DNA from: Diaporthe sp. PMI_573 | Lineage: Eukaryota > Ascomycota > Sordariomycetes > Diaporthales > Diaporthaceae | Length of the DNA: 64,000 nt | Reading direction: 5' to 3' | NCBI GenBank assembly: GCA_021399435.1 | Contig: JAJTUP010000002.1 | Span: forward strand, 62,001 to 126,000 | Part shown: positions 11,420 through 20,752 of the stretch, one piece after another | Layout of the letters: each line of letters begins with the position of its first letter | Numbering within the stretch: position 1 is the stretch's first letter | The notes under the pieces: generated by a model | What the model saw: the letters and a program-made list of their open reading frames with translations, nothing else | The model's database searches: none | What the model was told of the DNA's origin: nothing | Translations under genes and position numbers: made by a program

Positions 11420-14400
11420 CTAGGACCTTTGAAAAATCTCCGGACACATGTAGAACGTATTTGTATAATCACCCTGACCCTTGACCTTCAGACTCACCCA
11501 CGCGTGTATCCCTGGTTTTTGTTGAAGCGGTCGTGTCTGGATGACATTGAGGGCCCTCGAATATCTTTCCATGCACAACGAGGACACATCTGTCGACTCA
11601 TGATAGTACCGCTCGATTCTCCTTCGTGCCTCCGCGTCATCGGCCACGTAGGCGTCAACTGGGAAGTGTACCGTGCCTACAGCGTGGATAGGCGCTCCAC
11701 TCGTAAAGGCAAAGCACGAAACCAGCGGCTTTCCGGTGAAAGGACCCGATGGTCCGCCGGACATCGTCTTGATGAAACGCTGGATCTCATAGGAATCTGA
11801 ATACGAGCCGCAGAGAGCGTCGTGCTTCCGTGCCACCTCCGCCGCTGTTGCATTTGGGTGCGCAACATAAACTTTGACGCGAGCCCCGGAATTGTGGCAC
11901 AGGTCGAGCGAGAAATAGACCACGTAATCATCCGGCGACATGTGTTGCTCGAGCTGGGCCCAGGACCCTCCAAGACCAAGGCGGGAGAGGGCCTCGCACG
12001 TGGTGGCTGAACGTGCCGCGCGTGAGCCACCCGAAGCTGCACTTGGGTCGAAGTAGACTTTCCACTCTGGCTGAGAGCATGGATCCAGGGCACAGCTGTG
12101 CCACATCGCCATGATAGCTTTGGATTTCCCGGGTTTCTCGGGAAGGAAAAGGTCGCGAACCATATTGAAGCGATTCAAGGTGACAGTTTCGCCGTATTCG
12201 GCTGCGATCTTCTCAGTAAGGCGCAAGGACTCGTTCCGCAGACACGCCCAGGTGTTTTCGCTTGGCTGTGTCTCTATCAGAAAGCGCAATTGCGTATCGC
12301 CTGTACGCTGCGAGATGGCTATCGAATACTCGCATGGTGCGTTATTGTTGCTGACATTCGAGATCCACCCGTTGTGTCCAGGTTTATTCGGGATGGTTGT
12401 ATTGCCCCATTCACTGGATGCTAATTCAAATGCCTTCAGCAACCTTTGCCCGGCAGTGGCATCTTGCTGGATCGAAGAAGAGAGAAGAGCGAGCTGCCGC
12501 ATTGCGCCTTCAACATATGTTCCAGTGATGGTCTGGTCCACATTCACGGGTTTCAATCCGCAGGAGAAGTGCCGTAGGCGCATAGTCTTGCCTCGGGTGA
12601 TCACCACGTTTGGGATTGAATGTCTTCGGCTGTGCAGCTGCTGAATGGCTGCCACCGTGTAGTCGATATGATCATCCGACATGACATGTCGCGGCACGGC
12701 GAACCGAACCAGGTTGGGTATCTTAGCCCGCTCCTCTTCTGCCTTCAAGTCCCAGGCCCACCCGAACGGGCCAGCTTCGACTGCACGTATCCCGTAATCT
12801 TTGAGCAGCTCGAGCGTGAAGCCGACGGACGCAAAATCGCCAGGACTCCTACCGCATCCAAGGAAAAAGTCGTCCATGTCGAGGTAGATCGCGTGGCCCC
12901 CTGGAGGAGAGAGGACGGAAACTCCCGCGGCTTGCACCTTTGTGGCAAACCTCTGGACCTGGGTGATACGGTTGGTAAGGTAAGCCTGTTTGGTGACTTC
13001 GTACAGCCCTGCCGTGGCGGCCATCAAATCTCTCCCACTCACTATACGCGCAGTGTTTTAGTGTCGATTAATGATCATTGAGTGTTCAATACGAAAAAAA
13101 GTGCTGTGAAACAAGTAGGCTACTCACTGCCACCATACGAGTCATTCCCGTACGTGAGAATTTGTCGCTCTTTCATGAGCATACCAATGCCGGGGTATCT
13201 CATGGCGAATCTGCCTTGATCGCGAAAGCACAGGACGCCGCCCATGTTGGAAAGTCCATCCTTCTTCAGGCTGATAGTGAAGCCGTCAGCATATGAGAAC
13301 ATCTCGCGCACAATCTCTGCGATTGATATGTTGGAGTATCCAGCCTCATAACGTTGGATGAAATAGGCATTCTCGGCGAATCGACAGGCGTCGAAGAACA
13401 GTGGAACATCTTGATCATCGGCCAGCGATGCGGTTTCACGAATATTGGCCATTGAGACAGGCTGAGCTGCGGCCCAATTGTTCGTGATTGTCATCAGAAG
13501 CATGGTGGTTCTTTGAGGATTCTGTTTCATGAATCTCTTCGCTGACTTGACATCCAGATTTCCCTTGAAAGGGTTTTCTTTGCCGATGAGCTTTTTGGGG
13601 AAAGGGTCATTCAGCCCGGGCTGAGTGAAGGTTTGGAGTCCAAAGCCCGACGCAGCAGCATTAGCTCCAGTAGTGTCGAAGAAACCATTGCTGATGATGA
13701 CAGGAGATGTGGGATTCTCTTGTTGATAGATTCCGTTGGGCACTTCCGAGATCACACTACTCAGTGTAGAAAAGAGCAAGTTCTCGGCACAGCGACCCTG
13801 AGGGACGATGAAGAAGTTCGGCCTCTCAAGCTGGTAAGATCCTATCAAACGTTATCAATGGTTGAAAGCAAGATAGAGGATCTTGGGGATGAATTAAAGA
13901 AAGGTAGTTCGGTAAATACCTACCGCCATTGACGAAGCCTCCCTGCTCGGGGGTCATAAGCTTGTTCCGGTACGAATGAACGCTCGCTGAGGCTGTGAGT
14001 ATCTCTCGGAACGCATGGTGCCGCTCATCACCACGCTGGAAGATATCTCGAAATGCTTCAAGGAGACAATAGTATCCCCAATTTCGCCCGTAGCTCTCGT
14101 CACCTCTGATCACTTCAAGCCCAAGGTAATCAGTATGGCGTGATCAATGAAAGCCCAATCCCTCTGCGCCTGTAATAGTTTTCAGGCCAGCATGTGGACG
14201 TAGAAAGCGTTGATCTCGTAGCCTCAAGGTCGGAAAAAGATGGAAAGTGTGCTTACAAGCTGCCCACTGAACATCTGTCATCGCGGAGGTTCCAGAATCG
14301 GACAGATAGTCGCAGATGACAAGCCCAGCAGGAAAAGCAAATACATTGTATTCAGCTTCTTGGAGAATCCTTTCGCGCTCTTTGGGATCCAAGGCCATGA

Positions 14401-14464
14401 TAGACCTCACTACCACTGCGCTGTGCGCTGGCGGATCAATCATTTGAGCGGATTCCGCGGCCAT
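11420..14464 (-). CDS. Bifunctional tryptophanase / indole prenyltransferase (DMATS) fusion
   Basis: Four exons (14257-14464, 13924-14112, 13128-13841, 11420-13041) join in phase through introns of 144, 82 and 86 nt to give 910 residues. Residues about 1-535 form a PLP-dependent beta-eliminating lyase. Visible features are TDSGTSAMTDVQWAA-type start SDSGTSAMTDVQWAA, RGDESYG, PQGRCAENLL, FFDTT (Asp188), FFDACRFAENAYF (Asp283, Arg286), the PLP lysine Lys326 in SLKKD, and LRHF (His528). Residues about 575-910 form an aromatic prenyltransferase. They carry EYSIAIS (Glu608), WKVYFDP (Lys698, Tyr700), RVKVYVAHP (Arg758, Lys760, Tyr762) and the ending HAWVSLKVKGQGDYTNTFY. Bacterial tryptophanases cleave tryptophan to indole, pyruvate and ammonia; DMATS enzymes transfer dimethylallyl groups to indoles. 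A one-polypeptide route to prenylindole is my inference. The start at 14464 (ACCATGG context) was chosen; ATG 14608 is also in frame. Confidence 0.92.
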
Positions 14465-16272
14465 GGTCGACGGTGTTGGTCTTTTAGTACTGGATGGACG
14501 TTTCTGTAGGTCCTGAGACCAAAAAGAGTCGTGATTGTTGTATTCGCCAGGGAGATCAACATTAAATACTTCCCGGGAAGTTTCTTGGGCATGAGTAAGG
14601 CCACTCAAGGTCCGTTACACAATCACGCCCGCGGCGGCCCTCCCACTTCCCCCCCTGCCCTTCCTTCTCCTTTCGCGCACCATGATGTAGTGTGCTCAGA
14701 AGGAGTACCCAAGGTGGGTGTGTCAAGGGTGTGACAACTAGGTGAACTGACCATTCTAGATCCCTAGACTTGGCACGATTGGCTCTCATACGAACTTGTC
14801 CCTGGAGGGAGGCCTTTCTAACTGGTTGCCTGTGTAAGTATGTTACAGCCGGTTATCACAGCCACCCACCTGCTTACGTGACACGAGAAGGATGACTGGC
14901 TGCCCCAGGGTGTCAATACAACACAGTGCGGGTACATTAAAATAGGCATCTGGCGGTGGTTGCTGAAAAGTGTGGAATCGAAACCTCAATCAGGGATTGA
15001 GATCCAGCTGAATCCGAGTGATTGCCAAGAGACATAGTAAATCCTGGCTGAGGCTTCATATAGTCCAAAAGTGGAATAGTAAAGTGACGACGACTCTGTG
15101 TGGACCCCACCACCACCACTGAGTATGTCGGAACTAGTTTTGGTTAGAGGCCGCCGAGTTGGGGGGCTCAAGAATCCAACGTCTACACGAGGATGGCTTC
15201 GCGACGAAGGATCACATGAAACCACATGATGCCTCTTAGCGTGCTTCCTCCCTCGAACAAGTGAATCGACTCATGTCCGCCTCGAAATTATCGAAGGGAT
15301 TCAAGGAAGTGTTCCTCGTATTTATCATGTTTCCAACCATGTCTTCCCGGAATCTCAAGGTGGCACAGACCGCGCAATGGCTATAATGCGTCACAGGTGA
15401 GCATAGATCTCATTAGGGCACTATCATGGTCACTGCAAGAGGCTGTTCACCGGCGATTATGAGCTGAACAGCCTGTAACTGAATTTTTTTCATGATGCTG
15501 GTTTTCCGAAATCATATTTGTACATATATTTGTGGGTCACTGCTAGTAACTAGCTATTCTATTAAGTCTTGTATGATTAATTCGTGTAGGTCCCTGTATC
15601 CCCAGATTACCTTGGCTTTTAACCCAAATCCCACAAGTATTACTATAATGCCATAGCGAGGGTGAGCTGGATCTCAAATATGTACCTAGGTACATACATA
15701 CCTTGGCCGTGATCCTGCTAACACCTCACCGCCCCCCGCAGCACCCTGGTATGGACATTTGGAATCCAGAGGTAACTCAGATACACGCCTATTCCCTTGT
15801 AGTCATCTCCGCTATATTACTCCTCACCCCTGCAATCTGGACCGGAATTCAATTAAGTCCAAACCTTCACATGATGTACGAGATCATCTTCAATTCCATG
15901 TCGCTCACTTTGCACACGACTGTCTCGCAAAACAGCGTATCACTTCCCGTCAACATTGTCCGGGGAATCGGGCGGACAGGGCAACAGCGTTCAGAGCCGT
16001 AGAGACGTTCGGGGAATTCGCCCTTCTTAGGGCCAGGCGCTGGTAGCTAGGGTATAGCTTGCAAACGGCGAGGTGTGGCAACCAACAGACCGCAGCAGCA
16101 GTGGAACCAGGAAAGAATAAGCAGATCTTGCCTTCTGACTGGTTGGCTATCTACAGACAAATTTACACACCCTTCCTAATCGTGAACTTCTATTTGCCAC
16201 GTTCAAATTCCCGCTTGTCTGCTATCATCCGTTCATTTTTCAGCCTTATCAATTGATTATCCAACTCACAGC
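14465..16272. other. Intergenic region, no gene recognised
   Basis: An 1.8-kb region separates the divergent starts of the fusion gene and the kinase-like gene. Frames at 15703-16046 and elsewhere are short, overlap in several frames and show no domain. It should contain both promoters. Confidence 0.6.
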
Positions 16273-17570
16273 ATGTCGTCAGAGCCGGCCGAGAACAAGC
16301 GCAACAGCCACTCAGCTCCTCTGATGGATATATCACGGTTCGCGGAAGTCCTCAATGAGAGGTTTAGCAAGCCGCTTGCAGCGGATGCGGCATCATGGTC
16401 GCCGCCCCAGGACCCCGATAAGCCAAGTCTTCCATATCTGCCTGGCTTTAATGTCACAATCCGACCACACAACATTGCCGAGACAGAACAGCCGAGACAA
16501 AATCTCAAGCTGGAATACCTCAAAACATTGACTCAGAGTGAGGCAGTCGTCAATAACCCTTCTCGATTTTCTTGTCCAGACTCAGATGATGCAGAACTGG
16601 CTGAACTAGCCATTCCGCATCTATTTCTGTCGGGACAACTCGAGGTGCCCAAATCGTCGCTTGTACCATTACCCCATGCCAAAAGAATGGCGAGGAAGTT
16701 CCAAAGCCTTTTCAGGCTGTTGCGAAGATCTACGACCCGTAAGTACCGATACATTTCATCAAAGTTCCTCGTCTGGCCTCTTCCGGGAACCTTCAGCATT
16801 CATTGCTTTAAGCTCCTCGACAGACTACTTATCAAGGAAACAACTTCAGGCTATACTACAGCTTTAAAAGCAGTATAGGACGTTACCCTCGAGATACTGT
16901 GCGCCAAGCAGAACAGGATTACGAGAACGAGACTGCGGCGTATGAGCACCTTCGGAAGCACGGGATCACTGGGTCTTTCGCTCCTAAATACTATGGCTCT
17001 TGGATCTTCAGACTTCCAATTGCTATCGGTGGCAGATCGCAGTCCAGAAGTGTCCAAATGATGCTCATAGAGACTTTGAATGGGTTCAGTATCCAAGATA
17101 CGCGGGTTCAAAACAGCTCAGACAGAAGTGTAGGGACAGATTCGTTCCATTACCCCGAGGAATACCGGTTGGAAGTACTTGCACGAGCTATGGACGGATA
17201 CGTCAAGGAACTCAAAACAGGCCTTGAACAAGGTGACTTTGCGGGAAGGAACGTTATGCTTGTCGCAAACAGCCCAGAGGAAGACAAGATGGGTGGTTTG
17301 GTACTGCCTCGTGTTGTACTTGTTGATTACAACGCAGCGAAGGTTGTGGAGATGCCCCGTGAACAATCTAATTGGCTTCCTTCCAACCCAGCAGCAGTCT
17401 TCTGGAATGAGTATCTTTGGGAAGACTTTGGTGGCTGGGTACCTAATGAATGGAAGGACTGGAAGATTCAGCAGGATTGGTTGATGCAGAGGTTCAACGG
17501 AGACGGCCAGAGGCAGCACTATTATCCTTCTCAGGAATTCTTCAATAATATGCTTGCGGAAAGGAGATGA
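16273..17570 (+). CDS. Kinase-like fungal protein with a probable frameshift
   Basis: Exon 1 starts at ATG 16273 (MSSEPAENKRNSHSAP) and exon 2 runs 16850-17570 after an intron at 16739-16849 (CC/GTAAGT donor, CTTCAG acceptor). The joined core reads AKIYDPLYYSF, EQDYENETAAYEHLRKHG, GDFAGRNVMLV and VVLVDYNAAKV. This is the pattern of a fungal protein-kinase-like or choline-kinase-like family of unknown substrate. The N-terminal frame (LKLEYLKTLT, CPDSDDAEL) and the kinase frame (TTRGAQIVACTIT) differ by one base. The switch lies around 16605-16640, and no standard intron there corrects it while keeping the family segment. So the copy carries a one-base deletion or sequencing error, or else an odd 107-nt intron (16538-16644). 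Confidence 0.6.
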
Positions 17571-18348
17571 AATGCATACGCGGCAGTACCAGCGAGGGAG
17601 GTCAACTCACCCGCTCAAAAAGCATGGCTCAATATCAGGCTTTAGTTCAGATAAACGAAATCGCGCCGCACGCGTGTGATTAATGGGGTGATCAAGGTTG
17701 GCCAAGAAAATTGATCACAGAATTCCACCATGCATGCATCGGGGCGCCAATAGTAACAGCAGACTGGTTGTTGGTTGTTGAACTCTGCACGTGAAACCGA
17801 CGATTTCCATCACCAACTGCATGCTTTTGAACGGTTGCACAGCTGACCCACGGATTTCCACCGAGCTACACAACACCCTCCTCTAGGTGTGTTGGCCAAG
17901 ACAGTCTGTTGCCCGCTTACTATGATGACCTGCAAGAGTTCATCAAGGTACCGGCTGAAATATGACAAAATTGATGGGGGCGTGTATGACTGGCTGTGAA
18001 GGCAAGTGATCCACAGTTCTCTTTTCCGCAGTTCCACGTAATACTCCTTGGCCGGTGTGTTGGGCCAAGACAGCCTGCTGCCTGCGGAACATGTTAGCAG
18101 GGTCCTACATAAAATACGATGGGGACTAATAAAGATAGGTTAGACAGGCTTGTGCGCTGATCCTCACCAAAAGCATGCTTTTTCGCATGTCATATCCTAG
18201 ACCAATCGCCTTGCTGCTGATGCCCGAGTGTTTCAAAGTACAGCCTCTGTCAGATCTGTTATTTCGCCCAAACCATTTTGTTCCAAACTTGAATCTGTGT
18301 CATCACTCTCAGTGCAATACTCAGTCTAGCATCTATTCACCAGGCAGT
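17571..18348. other. Intergenic region with a 34-bp direct repeat
   Basis: Two near-identical copies of a segment containing GGTGTGTTGG..CCAAGACAG lie at 17884-17917 and 18052-18086, same orientation, 168 bp apart, upstream of the P450. The stretch otherwise has no gene. The frame opening at 18175 before the P450 ATG looks like 5' leader. Confidence 0.6.
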
Positions 18349-19905
18349 ATGTCATTCGCAGCACTTTTTGTGACGGCGATACTAGTGGCCATTTTTGTCT
18401 CTCTGTACTTGTCAAGGAAACGTGCGAACCCATCGTCATCGTTACCTTTGCCACCCGGCCCTCCCTGTTTGCCTGTTATCGGTAATATTCACCAAGCTGC
18501 AGAGTCTCACGCATGGCTTCAATATGAGGAGTGGGGAAAGGCCTACGGGCCCGTCATTCATCTCAACATGGCTGGCCAGTCGGTCATTGTTCTGTCAAAA
18601 TTCCGGGCAGCCCATGATCTTCTCAACGAGCAAGGAGCCAAATTTGCGGATCGCCCACGTTTCGTAGTGAGTTTTGAACAAACCATTCAAAACTGGGTAG
18701 TAGATAATGAGACTGACATACAACTTCGCCGAAAGGTAGCTGGCGAGATGGTTTTGCAAGGCATGCATATGTTGCTTCGTCCATATGATGCGCGCTTCAA
18801 ACTGCATCAGAAGTTACAAGGTCCAGTGTTGAGCGAGAGAGCGTCTAACGCTTATATTCCGTTTCAAGAGCTGGAGACCTGACAAATGCTATTCGACATT
18901 ATGAAGGCTACATCGCCAGGTGACAACAAGGGAATTAATTGCCATGGACATATGGAGCGTACCACAGCCAGCATTATTTACTCACTCCTCTACGGGCACC
19001 GAGTCTGGTCAGCAGACGATCCAATCTTGATCAATTGCCACGAAGTCAACCACGAGTTCGACCAACTTGCACAGGTCGGCAAATACCTGGTTGATTCATT
19101 CCCTGTCCTGAATGACCTACCACTGCCCAGATTCCTCACCCCTTGGAAAACAGAGGCCGCCAACCACTGGCAGCGACAGCGGGTTCTACACATGGGCAAC
19201 CTGGACCGCGCTGTTGAAGGAAACGCATGGAATTTCTCCAAGGAAATGCAACAAATTCTGACCGCTCAAGCCATCGAAATGCCCCCTGTGGAGCTGGCCC
19301 TGAATATCGGCATCATGGCCGACGCTGCATTGGACGCTAGCACGGAGACCATGATGTGGTTCGTGATGGCATGCATCACATCACAGGAGCCTGCGGGTTG
19401 GGTGGATAAGGCGCAGGCCCTGTTGGACTCTGCTGTTGGAAGAGAACGTCTCCCTACATTTGAGGACAGACCCAACCTACCGTACATCGATGCTATCATT
19501 GAAGAGCTGCTTCGCTGGCGCCCAGCGGGCGCGGCTGGCGTGCCTCATTTCAACAAAGTCGAATCGATCTACAACGGGTACCGCATCCCAGCAAATTCCG
19601 TCGTGATCCCAAACCACTGGGCAATGACACGCGACCAAGACGTCTACGGACCTGATGTGGAAAGCTTCAGACCAGAGCGATTCTTGGGGAACGAAAAGCT
19701 GCCGACAGTTGGTTTTGGCTTTGGAAGACGTATCTGTCCCGGTCGACACGTTGCCCGAAACAGTTTATGGATTTCTATCTCTAGACTTCTGTGGGCATTC
19801 GATATCAAGCCTGATTCCGAACAATTGGCGCAGCCTTCTGACCCGCGTGGTGCACATGTAACTCAAGGCAGCTGTGCAGGGCTCAAACCCCACTTTCCTT
19901 CTTGA
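18349..19905 (+). pseudogene. Cytochrome P450, interrupted by an in-frame TGA
   Basis: From ATG 18349 the frame shows an N-terminal membrane anchor (FAALFVTAILVAIFVSLYL), the proline hinge LPLPPGPPCLPVIGN and, after a 69-nt intron (18667-18735, GTGAGT/AAAG), P450 helices. The I-helix region (ALDASTETMMW), EXXR (EELLRW), FRPERF and heme-binding FGFGRRICPGRH are all present. The family resembles OrdA-like fungal secondary-metabolism P450s. A TGA at 18880-18882 (ACC TGA CAA) sits in the middle of an otherwise continuous frame. Family members usually have a basic residue here, so CGA to TGA is likely. The C-terminal 25 residues also look degenerate. Without readthrough it would yield about 150 residues with no heme site. 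It stands near the fusion gene and may once have tailored its product. Confidence 0.8.
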
Positions 19906-20040
19906 GCCGGAGTGCGAGCTGCGCATCGGCATTTGGCCCACTCAAAGGTAGCGGAGTAAGGATACCTGCAGACCTTGCGATGATTCCAAGGCAGACCGGT
20001 TGTAGACCCACTTTCCCCTTCCGGCCGGAGTGCGAGATGC
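19888..20040 (+). repeat. Degenerate direct duplication at the P450 3' end
   Basis: The segment at 19888-19921 (CCCACTTTCC...GAGTGCGAG) recurs at 20007-20040 with a few changes, 119 bp downstream. In both copies a CAAGGCAG motif lies slightly upstream. It overlaps the P450 stop, and looks like a local duplication of the gene's end. Confidence 0.6.
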
Positions 20041-20212
20041 TTCACAACCGCATACCGCAACGCAAGCAAGTCACACCAACACAGGACTCATTGGCCTCCC
20101 AAGTAACATAAAAACCCCATGAATTGCAACGTTGTACAGCAACACCTTCCTGTCGTTCTCAATCATCACTGTCTCTCTGGTCTCGTTATTGACTTTCTCA
20201 CCATTCATCAAC

Positions 20213-20617
20213 ATGTCGTTCAACCATATCGCCGTCTATGGCCACCGCGGGTTTGCCAACTCCCAAATTGTGCTCGCTCTCATTGACTCTGGCGCACCCA
20301 TCACGGTCTTGTACCGCTCGAGCTCCGATACGTCCAACCTCCCCCCTGGTGTCAAGAAGATTGAAATGGACGTTTTCGACGAGGATGCGTTAGTTGACGC
20401 ACTACGTGACATTGACATTGTGATGTAAGTTGATATCTATGCTCAACTCATGGTTCCTTCTCGAATTCATACTAATTCTCTTGAAAGTTCTCTTGTCGGG
20501 GACGAAGGTGTAGACAGGGAATACGGCTTCGTCAAAGCTATACCTAAGACTAATGTCAAGCTCTTCTCACCATCTGACCTAGGTCTTCGGTCCGGTGAGG
20601 AGGGGTCACGTCTATAA
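20213..20617 (+). pseudogene. Truncated NmrA-like / isoflavone-reductase-like NAD(P)-binding protein
   Basis: Exon 1 (20213-20424) and exon 2 (20488-20617), joined in phase across a 63-nt intron with GTAAGT donor, encode only 113 residues against about 300 for the family. The N-terminal Rossmann segment is recognisable (IAVYGHRGFANSQIVLALID, then VLYRSSS, DVFDEDALVDALRDIDIVIS and LFSPSDLGLRSGE). The glycine motif is altered (GHRGFAN rather than GGxGxxG). The frame then stops and the catalytic and C-terminal part is absent. A short open stretch follows (20618-20750) that I do not recognise. I read this as a 3'-deleted remnant next to the broken P450. Confidence 0.7.
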
Positions 20618-20752
20618 CGTGCAGATTTTGCACGACCGAGTATTCCGAAAAGATATGGCAATCTTCACTGAGGAGCACTTGAGCTTCAATGCAAGACACA
20701 TCGTCAAGCTCGAAGCAAATGATTGGTTAGAGTGCTTAATATTAGATTTCCT

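Noticed and set aside
18880..18882. Programmed readthrough of the P450 stop
   Set aside because: The TGA CAA context is not the known leaky TGA CTA type and the C-terminus is also degenerate, so pseudogene is simpler.
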